From contig CANTFK010000991.1 in assembly GCA_947646735.1 (NCBI GenBank), positions 248,001 to 312,000 on the forward strand: DNA of 64,000 bases, written 5' to 3'. The position numbers and the translations under genes are program-made. Numbering within the stretch: position 1 is the first letter of the stretch; each line of letters starts with the position of its first letter. Shown in pieces: positions 30,847-40,335 of this stretch. The notes under the pieces were generated by a model. The model worked only from the letters and a program-made list of their open reading frames with translations, ran no database searches and was not told the origin of the DNA. Source of the DNA: Peronospora farinosa (taxonomy: Eukaryota; Oomycota; Peronosporomycetes; Peronosporales; Peronosporaceae).

Positions 30847-31381
30847 TTAGAAAACATTATAGGTTTCGCTGGCTAGAAGCCTTGAACTATGTTGGCTCAT
30901 GATATTCCCGACGTGGTCGCAGATTATAAATCCAAGAAGAAGACGGCGATCGCGACCAAATTTGTCGCTCTCATCCACGATCTCGCCAGCCGTGGCACTC
31001 ATGAGCAGCTGATACACGACGCCGATCAGCAGAGGTTCGAATAACATGGATGGTATGGTAGTCAATTTTGACTGCGTGAAAGACCATAGCGAATTAAGCT
31101 TGGGAATCAAACTCTTGAACTCCTGATCGAAAAAACACTGCGCCACTTGAACGAGTGAAGAGCTTTTTCAAACCGTCCGGTAATTCTGGTTGATCAGCGC
31201 CGGTAAGGCTGTATGACGCCCACCGTTTTAGGTTCTTTTCCATCACTCGCGGTGCCTGATTCTTACAGATCGTCGCCTGACGGTTGTTGTGGTCAAAGAA
31301 ACCTTTGCGCACGCAGCTAGGGACCATGCTGCTCGCTGTGTAGGCTCGAGATTGTGTCGTTGGAATTTTTGGTGATAACAA
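30847..31381 (-). pseudogene. Antisense gene of Gypsy E, N-terminal relic
   Basis: Two minus-strand frames lie just inside the E 3' LTR. 31094-31381 contains RWASYSLTGADQPELPDGLK, which lines up with PWSLYDLSGAHAPDSLDMM of Gypsy C (shared W, Y, L, G-A, P, L). 30847-31146 contains LWSFTQSKL, which lines up with SWCAFTQ of Gypsy D. The order of the two blocks and the distance to the LTR match C and D. A BED-finger transposase was considered and looks less likely. It is a decayed copy of the antisense gene. Confidence 0.4.
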
Positions 31382-31423
31382 ACACTTTATGATATGATCT
31401 TACGCTGTAGTAAGCACAGCTTG

Positions 31424-31626
31424 AAGAAGGGGGTGATGCAATGGAGAAACCTATTACATAAGTAGTTATAGGAATATTACATAATTACATAAGTAGGCAT
31501 AGGGCAGTATCCGATTTGTCATTTTATTATTGGCCTATTATTGGAGTCCCAGAACACTTTCGCACCTAGTGCGAAGTAAAACCAAACAGTTATATCTCCG
31601 AGTTATTTAAGAGCGCTTCCTCAACA
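31424..31626 (+). repeat. Gypsy E polypurine tract and 3' LTR remnant
   Basis: GAAGAAGGGGGTGA (31423-31436) precedes TGCAATGG-N6-CCTATTACA at 31437, the same layout as C's tract and LTR start. Blocks such as TTTTATTATTGGCCTATTATTGG and GTAAAACCAAA also resemble the C LTR. The outer end, near 31626, is approximate. Confidence 0.6.
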
Positions 31627-31890
31627 CCCTTCTTGGAGTAAGACGGTATCGGGCCTACAGCTTATGCTCGGTATTGCTTCAGTACCTGCACTCTGCACCA
31701 CTACGTATGGTGCCGAGGAAGTAGGTGGAGGTACCATCATTCCGCTCCGCGAGCCATCACAAGCACACCATGATTCTGCCGCTTGCGCTCCGTGCTGCTG
31801 CACCAGCATGACCTGACGTAAGGGTGTGGACGGAGGTTGGCACCGCCGTTTCTATGCGGTCCCGTCCCTCGGTGTTGCTAGATAGTTTCT
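31627..31890. other. No gene recognised
   Basis: GC-richer sequence with only short frames on either strand. Nothing can be supported. Confidence 0.4.
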
Positions 31891-32010
31891 GCTGTCGCTG
31901 TGACGATTGCCACTGCTGTCGCTGTGACGATTGCCACTGCTGTCGCTGTGACGATTGCCACTGCTGTCGCTGTGACGATTGCCACTGCTGTCGCTGTGAC
32001 GATTGCCACT
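31891..32010. repeat. Minisatellite, 5 x 24 bp
   Basis: Five identical copies of GCTGTCGCTGTGACGATTGC plus CACT, followed by a partial, altered unit (GCTGCCGCCG). On the minus strand a unit would encode SSGNRHSD inside an 88-codon frame (31852-32118). That frame may be a real repeat protein fragment or chance. Confidence 0.95.
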
Positions 32011-32099
32011 GCTGCCGCCGATTGACAGCTCATCCAGTTTCATCCGGCTAAGCATTTTCACTCCCGCGGCCTCCGTGTGCAATCCAGTAACTGGGCTCA

Positions 32100-33414
32100 G
32101 GTCTTGATGGCAGTTCAATTGGCTCTAACATTTGTCCTCCTTCGCCGGCGGAAGGACCTGCGAGTACACCTGTCCATGCTGCCAGCGCTTGGTCTATGTT
32201 GGGCAGTTGTCAACTAAGGGTACTGTATGAGCAGATACCGTGCGTACGAACTTCCGTTGCCTAGACGCCCGCAATTCTTTAATGCGTTTCTCCGCCACTA
32301 CACTTGTCTTTGGTATGGTGGGCGTTAAACATGTGCGACATGAAGCTGTTGCCATTCTTTAAAGTAATGTAGAGGAATACTTCTTTTTCATTTTTGAGCG
32401 AAGTGCCATTAACCAACATATTCGGGCATTCCAGCGTGTGGAAAATGACCGTTCAGTAGTCATTGTCATGCTTCTTTAATCTTTGTACCCCATGATGTCG
32501 TATATCCAGAATATATTCGCCAGCAGTTTCGCAAAACACGGTACGGAGGAGTATCGGACCAAGCCTTTTGTTTTTAGGATTCGTACGGCGTATGCCTGGC
32601 CACTTGAAGAGAGAACCGGGTATTTGGAATGGTGTTCTCTGCCCTTTGCAACTTGAAAACAGCTCCTCAGCTTGAACTTCTTGTTCGCACAGTCATTCGC
32701 CGCTTTCGTAGACATAAAGATGAAGGTAAGCGTGTGCTGCCCGTCAAACACCACACGTTTCGCTGCTCGCATAAACTGCTTCGTCACCTCCTTGGTAGCA
32801 TCAGTGCGTGCATTAGCGCCGACTAGCTCGCGGACTAGTGACCTTCTAGAAATGGATTTACCCAGTCTTACCGATGCTGGGACATCAGCATCAGCACCCC
32901 TTCCACGTTGTGATATATATATGCCATCATTGCTGCCGACTGTAGTTCTGATGTGGTATATACGAGGAGCATAAGAGAGCCAGGAAGTTCCAACTTTTTC
33001 GCTACATATAGGCTGTAAGTGCCTCGCATTCCTCCACCGACATCTGTCTCTAAGCCGCGTCCTCGTGCAGCGGATAATCTCTAGTCACTATCTGGTACAG
33101 CCGCTTCATCATCATCGCCTCTGTTGCTGCTGCCTCTTCATCCTGTTCCACGCGCACTTCCACACGTCAAGCTGTTTTATCAGGTGTCCGTGTCGTAGGA
33201 AGAGCCACACCTGCGTAGAGTTTGGGGTGGACTCCATAACGTCTTCCGTTTTCCTTTCTTCTGCCTCTTCGAGTCGGTTTGCCACCTGCTCTGGAGGACT
33301 CGGAGTCGCTAAAGCTGACATGGGGAGGGGACCGCCCGGCGAGTCGGGTGGCCGGGCGGGGGGGGGGGGCGCGCGTAGGGCCCAAAAGAAGCCGTCGCCG
33401 CCACTCATTCGCAC
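32100..33414 (-). pseudogene. Degenerate coding region of unknown type
   Basis: Several minus-strand frames with coding-like composition lie in series. 33112-33414 is Pro-rich, then RLEEAEERKTED, then VWLFLRHGHLIKQLDVW. Short pieces follow near 32840-33000 (KKLELPGSLMLLVY). 32476-32787 contains AAKRVVFDGQHTLTFIFMST and KKFKLRSCFQVAKG. The last piece faintly resembles ORF1-type proteins of oomycete non-LTR elements, but I am not sure. No RT or endonuclease is seen nearby. A 12-G run at 33358-33369 lies inside the Pro-rich frame. Confidence 0.25.
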
Positions 33415-33429
33415 TTCTAAAGTTTAAAC

Positions 33430-34137
33430 TCTTGGGTCAAAGGAGCCGATTTCAACTCGCTGGGTTCGTGCCGCAGCAAATTGAAAAGTAACATGAACGT
33501 CGACGCGAAGAGCCACGTGGCTGAAGACGATAGTGAGCTATGGCTCCTCATGTTTCGTACAGTACCATAAACAAGATGATCAAGGATGGAAAGATCAGCG
33601 GCGGCGGAAATGAAAACGGACGTGTTGTGCAACGTATGCGCGACAGCCAAACAAGTGCGGCAATCGTTTAAGACAAGTAGACGCAAGAAAGAGTGCACGC
33701 ACCGACGGTGTAGTATGCTTTGACGTTCTAGAACCAGTTACATTAGCGTCGGAGTCAGGTTTCAATTACATTGTCAGCTTTATAATGATGAATAGCCGGT
33801 ATGTGACGATTAATCCGTTGCAAAAGAAGAGCGATGTTCCAGTGTGTTTGCAAAATTCTATCTGGAGATGGATGAGACAGTGACTAGGACGACAATCAAG
33901 GTCTTTTAAAGCGACAATGGTAGAAAGAACCGGATCGCAGCCATTTTCGGTCCCACGTGGTACCACGCTGTTCAATTGTGGTTTCATTGTGGTTCTTTTT
34001 ATTATCGACGTCCTCTTTCTACGTGCACAAGGGGGCTTCTGACCAAACGGTTTACCCCCAACACCCTGTACTTGGAACAATGCACGAAGAAACAAAAAGA
34101 ATACGCGAATCAAAAACAAATTTCTCTTAGGACTTTA
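33430..34137. other. Spacer downstream of the split transporter
   Basis: AT-richer sequence with no gene that I can support. The transporter's stop codon at 34138-34140 marks its right edge. Confidence 0.4.
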
Positions 34138-34647
34138 TTAGTCTACTTGCTTGCGACGCGCATCGTACTCGGCCTGAATCTCTTCAGCTGACTTGCCCGA
34201 CGTCTCCGGCACCAGCTTCAGAGCCAACAGGTAAAAGATTGCCAGCAGTACCACGAATGGAACGTACGCATAGTCTCCCAGTGCATCCGAAACGTACGGA
34301 TACGAGACGCCCACGATAAGGTTGCACAGCCAGTTGATACCGATGCAAAACGACGACGCGCTAGCGCGGATCGAATCCGGGAAAATGCCGGCCGTCATCA
34401 CCCACACGAGTGGGCCCAGCGTTACGCCAAACACGATCACGTACAAGGCCGTAAACACAACCGACAGAGCCGATACGTCCACGACAAACGCCACCGTCAT
34501 ACCGATAGACATGACCACCATGCCCGACAGACCCCACAGGATCATGTTGCGAGCGCCGAAACGGTTGGCCAGCACACCCGTGAAGAACGCGGGCCAAATG
34601 TTAATAAAGTCGATGATCAGTGTGCCCACGCGCGAGTCCGAGATACC
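34138..34647 (-). pseudogene. MFS sugar transporter copy 1, 3' half (split by Copia-2)
   Basis: It encodes the last part of a sugar/H+ symporter-type MFS protein: GTLIIDFINIWPAFFTGVLA, several hydrophobic helices, DSIRASASSFCIGINWLCN, and the C-terminal PETSGKSAEEIQ signature, ending RRKQVD. It is the continuation of 39319-40298. Residue by residue it is almost the same as 50288-50790 of the intact copy. The ATACC at 34643-34647 is one copy of the Copia-2 target duplication. Without the insertion the gene would be about 494 codons and open throughout. Confidence 0.92.
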
Positions 34648-34839
34648 TGTAACGATAGCTCAACTACTTCACTGTGCTGCCAAATGAAAAGTAGTATTAA
34701 GAGTTAAACTACTACTAAAGTAAATGTATAAACCCTTCATAAACTGATCACACAATCCAGATCATTCGAAGAACACTGTCCATGCAAGTTGTCCTTTTCA
34801 CGACACACACATCACTGACGTAATTCGTGATCCTCTACA
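34648..34839 (-). repeat. Copia-2 3' LTR (192 bp)
   Basis: It reads TGTAACGATAGCTC to GATCCTCTACA on the plus strand and is identical, as read, to 39127-39318. A minus-strand AAGGGGAG polypurine tract lies at 34840-34847. Confidence 0.95.
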
Positions 34840-36401
34840 CTCCCCTTCAACTTGCACTCTCGCGAATTCCATTCATCGCGTAGTCGCATCAATTGTGGAG
34901 CACCAAGCGGCTTCGTCAGGTAATTAGCAAGTTGCATAGCTGACGGAACATGTTTGAGCTGGATATCACCTTGCTCAATGTGGTCTCGAACAAAATGCAT
35001 CCTAAGGTCAATGTGCTTAGCTCTTGGAGTATATCCCTGATTCGTCGCAATACTTATAGCCGACTTGTTGTCCATGTGCACTGTAGTCGCAGTCTTACAT
35101 GTGACACCCATCTCTTTCAGCAAATAACGAATCCACATAACTTCTTGCGTAGCTAGTGCCAGTGCCATATATTCCGCTTCAGCAGAGGATAAAGCCACCG
35201 AACTTTGGCGTTTGCTTTTGTATACCACAGCTGCACCTCCGAGTAAAATCAACACTCCAGACGTAGATCGACGAGTTTTCTTATCATTTCCCCAATTCGC
35301 GTCACAGTATGCCCAAAGCATCATCTTTTTGTCGTCCGATTTGTTATACTTAATTCCGTGCGATTTTGTTCCCATGAGATAGTGTAAAACACGTAAAGCC
35401 GCTCGCCAGTGCATCTGTCGTGGCTGGTCCAAGTACTGCGATAATACTGACATCGCGTAGCTTATGTCCGGTCGCGTTGCATTCGCAATATACAGCAGCG
35501 AGCCGACCAATTTGCGATACGAAGTAATGTCTTTAACCACTGGGTGTGATTCATCCGGAGTTAGGTCCTGTCCTGCACAGATAGGGTTGCGAACTGCATA
35601 AGCTTCATTTTGCTTAAACTTCGAGACCACCTTCATAATAAATTGGGACTGTTTCAACACCAACTCCCCCTTTTCTTGTGAGTAGTTAACTTCCATGCCC
35701 AAAATAAACCGCGCAGCTCCAAGTGACTTGACAGTAAAATGTTCAGACAATTCCTTATAAATCGTGTCCGCCTCTGCATCTGACTTGCATCCAATAAGGA
35801 GGTCGTCCACATACAAGACTATGTATGTGGGTGACTTATTTTTTGCATTATTGCGTCGAACAAAAAGACATGTGTCTGCTCGACATTGTTCGAAGCCCAT
35901 GGCCGAAAACACAGAACATATTTTCTTGTGCCAAACCGCAGCCGCTTGTTTTAATCCATATAAGCTGCGTCGTAATTTGCACACCATTCCAGGTGCAATT
36001 TCAATTCCATATGGTGCCTCCATGTAAACGTCTTCTTCCAAATCACCATTCAAAAACGCCGTTTCCACGTCAAATTGTCGAATTACATATTGCATACTGC
36101 AACAAACAGACAAAAATACACGAATCGTGTTTGAGCATGCTTCAGGTGAATATGTGTCGAAGTAATTAAAACCATGCGTTTGCAGATATCCGAGGGCGAC
36201 CAAGCGTGCTTTGTAACGAACAATTTGACCGTTTTCATCGTACTTGTAACCAAATACCCACTTGTGACCAATGACCTTGACACCTGGAGGACGATTGACA
36301 GCATCCCATGTGTGGTTCTTAAGATGAGCATTAATTTCTGCTTGAATTGCTGCCTTCCATTTTTCTGCGTCCATCGACTGTAACGCCTCTCGTAAATTCA
36401 T
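34812..36401 (-). CDS. pol: Copia-2 reverse transcriptase and RNase H
   Basis: The frame is 529 codons from MNLREALQSMDAEKWKAAIQ. RT motifs are in order: NGQIVRYKARLVALGYLQ, QFDVETAFLNGDLEEDVYM, the catalytic Y-V-D-D (VLYVDDLLIG, near 35810) and the RNase H blocks AYCDANWGNDKKTRRSTSG and SSAEAEYMALA. It finishes VEDHELRQ inside the LTR. It is in the same phase as 36432-39122, with a single TAA (36432-36434) between them. It is therefore the second part of one gag-pol polyprotein of about 1,437 codons. All catalytic motifs look intact. Confidence 0.93.
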   Translation of the reverse strand: MNLREALQSMDAEKWKAAIQAEINAHLKNHTWDAVNRPPGVKVIGHKWVFGYKYDENGQIVRYKARLVALGYLQTHGFNYFDTYSPEACSNTIRVFLSVCCSMQYVIRQFDVETAFLNGDLEEDVYMEAPYGIEIAPGMVCKLRRSLYGLKQAAAVWHKKICSVFSAMGFEQCRADTCLFVRRNNAKNKSPTYIVLYVDDLLIGCKSDAEADTIYKELSEHFTVKSLGAARFILGMEVNYSQEKGELVLKQSQFIMKVVSKFKQNEAYAVRNPICAGQDLTPDESHPVVKDITSYRKLVGSLLYIANATRPDISYAMSVLSQYLDQPRQMHWRAALRVLHYLMGTKSHGIKYNKSDDKKMMLWAYCDANWGNDKKTRRSTSGVLILLGGAAVVYKSKRQSSVALSSAEAEYMALALATQEVMWIRYLLKEMGVTCKTATTVHMDNKSAISIATNQGYTPRAKHIDLRMHFVRDHIEQGDIQLKHVPSAMQLANYLTKPLGAPQLMRLRDEWNSRECKLKGSVEDHELRQ

Positions 36402-36431
36402 TGGTACATCAGTAGCAGAAAGCGATATTTC

Positions 36432-39122
36432 TTAATCGTCAACACATTGACGTTTAGGGTCCGGCTCATCATTTTCGCCATCGACAGGTGATCCATCAGT
36501 TAAAAGCGGTAGATCAATCCTCTCATCGTCAAAATCATCATTCGTGAGTAGACGAGATGACGTGAATGTACTATAAGGTCTTTTGTTCGACCCTGAGTAT
36601 ATCTCCATTCGATCATCTGGGGCACGGGAATTCTCACAAACTATAATAGCTCGCGACTGATCAGGTATTCTTGAGAGCATGTGTGTACCATAATTGCTAC
36701 TTCCAGCGACCGATCCGTGTGAAGTACGACGTATCATCGAATTGTTTGTGTCAATGACTTGTATGTCTGTGCGCTCCCCCTCAATCGGAACAACATCTAA
36801 GTTTTGTGACTGATTGAGATCTCCAGACGCATCCACAACCATGTCTTCCCAACTAGTATCATTGTCAGCAGTTTCATCAACGTCCATTTCGTCATCCTCG
36901 TTATTCTTGTTCAAATCAGGTACTTCCACCTTTACTTCGTCTAAATCATCATGATAATGATTGCATTGAGCTAAAGGTTCACCTAAAACAACAACATCTT
37001 TGTACCGCGAAGGAGGGCTCTCGTTTAGCGTAACGGACCTAGTCGTAACCAATTGTCTTCTCGCAATATCCCACACTCGGTACGCCTTTGAATTTTCCAA
37101 ATACCCGAGAAAAATACACTTGTTTGCCTTGCTGTCCCATTTAGTGCGCTTGCAATCCGCGACTCGTAGATAACCAGTCGAACCAAAGACACGGAAATGA
37201 CTTAAGTCTGGTTTCGACCCATACAGAGTTTCAAATGGACTAACGTTGGGTCGCGCAGTATTAGGAATTCGATTGATGGTGTAAGCAGCCGCCATAATCG
37301 CCTCACCCCACCAAGAACGATCAACTCCCATGTGATATATCATTGATCGGGCCATCTCAACAAGAGTTCGATTCATCCTTTCTGCTAAGCCGTTTTGTTG
37401 AGGATTGTACGACACGCTCCTCTGGTGGATAATCCCTAGATCTGCACAGTACTTGTTAAAGCGATGATTTGTATACTCTCCACCATTGTCACTACGGATG
37501 CATTTAATCTTGCAATCCGTTTGCTTCTCCACCATAGCACGAAACGCCTTAAATCGCTCAAAAACTTGGGACTTTGCTGCTAGCAAATATACGTAGACAA
37601 ATCGACTGTAGTCGTCGATAAATGTGAGTACATATAGAGCCCCACCTTTCGACTTCGGGTTCATAGGTCCCATAAGATCGGTGTGTACAAACTCAAGTGG
37701 TCGACTTGTTTTAACTTCACTTCCTGAAGTATGACTGAACGGGCTGTTTGTCATTTTTCCGCGTGCACATCCATCACATACACCGCCATCAGATGCGACA
37801 ACTCTCGAAATACCATCGCAAGACTTCATCGCTTGCATAATCTTTTTCGTAGACACATGACCGAGGCGAGCATGCCACAGTCCACTAGTGTCATTTATCG
37901 CACCACTGCTCTCAGCCTTGTGTGCCTCTAACGTGATATGTTGTATTACATTCCACGCAAACAGCTTTCCCACTCGTTTAATTACTGCTACAGTCACGTC
38001 GTCACTTATCAAAACTGCTTGATCACGCTTGAACTGAACAAGCACGCCTCGGGCCGTCAACGCTGCTACAGACACAAGTTTCTTGTCTAGCCCAGGCACA
38101 TACAACACCTCCGTAAGTTTGACTGTACGACCATTTTCGAGTATAAATCGAGCTTTGCCTGTTCCTTGCGCCTTCAACTGATGTCCATTTGCCACAGTGA
38201 TGTAAATTGGGGTACTTAAATCTTCGTATTCCACAAATTCACGCTTGTCATCTGTCATATGACGACTTGCCCCACTATCCAGCAACCAAGTTGAATTCGA
38301 AATTGGTTCTTCACTGAATGCCGAAAAAACGAATTCATCACCAGGTCTCGATGGTTTCACGTTACGACACTGCGATCTCTTGTGTCCATGCCGGCCACAC
38401 GCAAAGCATTTGCCTTGAAAACTCGCATAAGCTTTTCCTTTCCTCGAAGTTTGGTAGCGATCTCGATTTTCTTCTTGACCACGGTGTCCTCGGTTACTTT
38501 GAAAGCGTCGAGGTTCATTACGTTGAGCGTGTGCCTTAAAAGCGGTTTCCTTCTTGTCTCGCTTCTGAAGAGTGTCATACTCCCGGCGGAGCATCTCTTT
38601 TGCGTCTAACAGCGTCACGTTGCTGTGCGCCTCAATGATGCGCACCATATCATCATATTCGGATGATAAACTTCCCAAAAGCAAAACTAGCTTTTCATCA
38701 TCATCCATGCTGTCACCGGCAGCTCCTAGCTTGAGACACAGCTCATCAAATTTTAGTAGATGGTCCATAAGACTCGCACCAGTCTCCATCACAAATTCAT
38801 GTAATTCTTTCCGAAGTTGCACTCGGTTGTGAAGATTTTTCTTCGCAAAGAACGTCTTCAGAACCTCCCAAGCTTCAAACGCAGACTCACATTCCCGAAC
38901 CATGCACTGATAGGTTGGAGAGAGTAGCTTCACCAGTACAGCCAGAACCTTCATATTGGCGACTTTCCATCCGGGATTCTCCCGCAGCACTGCCGGCTCT
39001 GGCTTAATCAAAACGTGATCCAAAAGATCCTTGCGCGCGAGTGTCATGCGTGCATTAAATTCCCACATGAAGTAATTGTCATCCGTGAGGATGTCATTAG
39101 TAGCCAACGTATTTGGGCTCAT
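36432..39122 (-). CDS. gag-pol: Copia-2 gag, protease and integrase
   Basis: The frame is 896 codons and begins at the ATG inside the primer-binding site (39120-39122). A gag capsid-like region (WEVLKTFFAKKNLHNRVQLR, LLLGSLSSEYDDMVRIIEAH) leads to a CCHC knuckle (CFACGRHGHKRSQC, near 38395), the protease (WLLDSGASRHMT, near 38280), the integrase zinc domain (LWHARLGHVSTKK, CDGCARGK) and a core with D, D and E blocks (HTDLMGPM, RSDNGGEYTN, NGLAERMNRTLVEMARS). An acidic linker ends in VDD-TAA. The frame seems complete apart from that stop. Given the identical LTRs, it is a recent insertion. Confidence 0.93.
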   Translation of the reverse strand: MSPNTLATNDILTDDNYFMWEFNARMTLARKDLLDHVLIKPEPAVLRENPGWKVANMKVLAVLVKLLSPTYQCMVRECESAFEAWEVLKTFFAKKNLHNRVQLRKELHEFVMETGASLMDHLLKFDELCLKLGAAGDSMDDDEKLVLLLGSLSSEYDDMVRIIEAHSNVTLLDAKEMLRREYDTLQKRDKKETAFKAHAQRNEPRRFQSNRGHRGQEENRDRYQTSRKGKAYASFQGKCFACGRHGHKRSQCRNVKPSRPGDEFVFSAFSEEPISNSTWLLDSGASRHMTDDKREFVEYEDLSTPIYITVANGHQLKAQGTGKARFILENGRTVKLTEVLYVPGLDKKLVSVAALTARGVLVQFKRDQAVLISDDVTVAVIKRVGKLFAWNVIQHITLEAHKAESSGAINDTSGLWHARLGHVSTKKIMQAMKSCDGISRVVASDGGVCDGCARGKMTNSPFSHTSGSEVKTSRPLEFVHTDLMGPMNPKSKGGALYVLTFIDDYSRFVYVYLLAAKSQVFERFKAFRAMVEKQTDCKIKCIRSDNGGEYTNHRFNKYCADLGIIHQRSVSYNPQQNGLAERMNRTLVEMARSMIYHMGVDRSWWGEAIMAAAYTINRIPNTARPNVSPFETLYGSKPDLSHFRVFGSTGYLRVADCKRTKWDSKANKCIFLGYLENSKAYRVWDIARRQLVTTRSVTLNESPPSRYKDVVVLGEPLAQCNHYHDDLDEVKVEVPDLNKNNEDDEMDVDETADNDTSWEDMVVDASGDLNQSQNLDVVPIEGERTDIQVIDTNNSMIRRTSHGSVAGSSNYGTHMLSRIPDQSRAIIVCENSRAPDDRMEIYSGSNKRPYSTFTSSRLLTNDDFDDERIDLPLLTDGSPVDGENDEPDPKRQCVDD

Positions 39123-39126
39123 AACC
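39113..39126 (-). other. Copia-2 primer-binding site overlapping gag ATG
   Basis: The minus strand GGTTATGAGCCCAA directly follows the LTR end GTTACA. It is the same 14 bases as in Copia-1 and Copia-3 and contains the gag start codon. Confidence 0.85.
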
Positions 39127-39318
39127 TGTAACGATAGCTCAACTACTTCACTGTGCTGCCAAATGAAAAGTAGTATTAAGAGTTAAACTACTACTAAAGT
39201 AAATGTATAAACCCTTCATAAACTGATCACACAATCCAGATCATTCGAAGAACACTGTCCATGCAAGTTGTCCTTTTCACGACACACACATCACTGACGT
39301 AATTCGTGATCCTCTACA
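39127..39318 (-). repeat. Copia-2 5' LTR (192 bp)
   Basis: Identical, as read, to 34648-34839. It is followed by ATACC (39319-39323), matching ATACC at 34643-34647. Confidence 0.95.
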
Positions 39319-40298
39319 ATACCGGCATCCGAAAAGATACTGCCAGAGTAGTAGAACACGGCATTGATGCCCGATAGCTGCTGCGCACACGACAGCATGA
39401 TACCACCCAGAAGCTGCATACGGTAGCGAGAAGCAAACATTGACTCTTGTGTAGATGTTGCATCGGTCGGGCCTTCCTCAACATACTCCGGCTTCTTGCT
39501 CACCTCCAGCCACGACAGAGCCGTCTGTACGTGCTCTTCGCCGTACAGACGAGAGATTACCTGCTTCGCTTCTTCCTTTCGGCCCTGGGTCAGCAACCAC
39601 GCTGGGCTTTCCACGCACAATGATGGTGCCAACAGCAGATAGATGGCAGCAAGCACAACAGGGAACGCAGCGAGATAACGCCAGCCAGAGCTCGTGTTGG
39701 CGAAGAAGAAGCAGATAGCAGGGAACAAGATACCGATCGTAGTGAAAATCTGGAGGCCCAGACCCAGAGTGTTGCGCATATGCGGCGGTGACAGCTCGTT
39801 GATGTAGCCACCGATTGTGGCTGTGGCCGTACCCGATGAAATGCCGGCAATGAAACGACCCAGAGCAAAGAGCCAAATGTTCGACACAGATGCTTGCACG
39901 ATACCACCCACAATCATGAAGATGCAATTCAGCATCAAAGTCTTCTTACGGCCGTACTTGTCGCTAAAGTAGCTGCACAACAGTGAGCCGACCATAGCAC
40001 CAAAGATCCAGGCGTTCACAGCGAACGTCCACTCCATCTTCGAGTGACCAGGGAACATGAGGCACGTGTTTTCAGCCACGGGACGCGCATTGCACTCGCC
40101 CGTGTGGTTGTATTGTGACAGGTTCATCTGTGAGGTAGACCAACCACTCTGGAACGGCTGCAGCCATGATAGCACCGCACTGGTGTATAGGATGGCCTTG
40201 GGCTTGATGAGACGCGCAGCGGCCTTGTTGGCCTCGTCAAAGGCCGTGACGGGTTTGGGGGTAGAAACTCCGTAGTAATTGTCTGCTGCGTCTGCCAT
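39319..40298 (-). pseudogene. MFS sugar transporter copy 1, 5' half (split by Copia-2)
   Basis: The start is the ATG at 40296-40298 (MADAADNYYG). It has the sugar-porter landmarks: YFSDKYGRKKT between helices 2 and 3, ALGRFIAGISSGTATATIGG, VESPAWLL, and CAQQLSGINAVFYYSGSIFS. The sequence then hits the Copia-2 LTR, and the open frame ends 39291 with an LTR-encoded tail, VEDHELRQ. Any protein made would have about the first 327 native residues, lacking roughly the last six membrane helices. The intact paralogue is at 50288-51844. The extreme N-terminus differs between the two. Confidence 0.92.
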
Positions 40299-40318
40299 GT
40301 CTGCTTACGTGCTTGGTG

Positions 40319-40335
40319 GTAGTGGAGACTTGTTG
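40319..40335. repeat. 17-bp direct repeat, left copy
   Basis: GTAGTGGAGACTTGTTG here is repeated exactly at 40947-40963. The pair flanks a 611-bp GC-rich block in the upstream region of transporter copy 1. Confidence 0.85.

Noticed and set aside
31094..31381. hAT/BED-finger transposase reading
   Set aside because: Only a weak resemblance; alignment with the C/D antisense protein and the adjacent polypurine tract and LTR explain the piece better.
31824..32051. Cys-rich plus-strand frame over the minisatellite
   Set aside because: Its Cys pattern is only the 24-bp unit read in another frame.
33065..33427. 120-codon plus-strand frame at 33 kb
   Set aside because: Low complexity at the 3' end, crosses the 12-G run, no recognisable domain; the minus strand has slightly better coding character.
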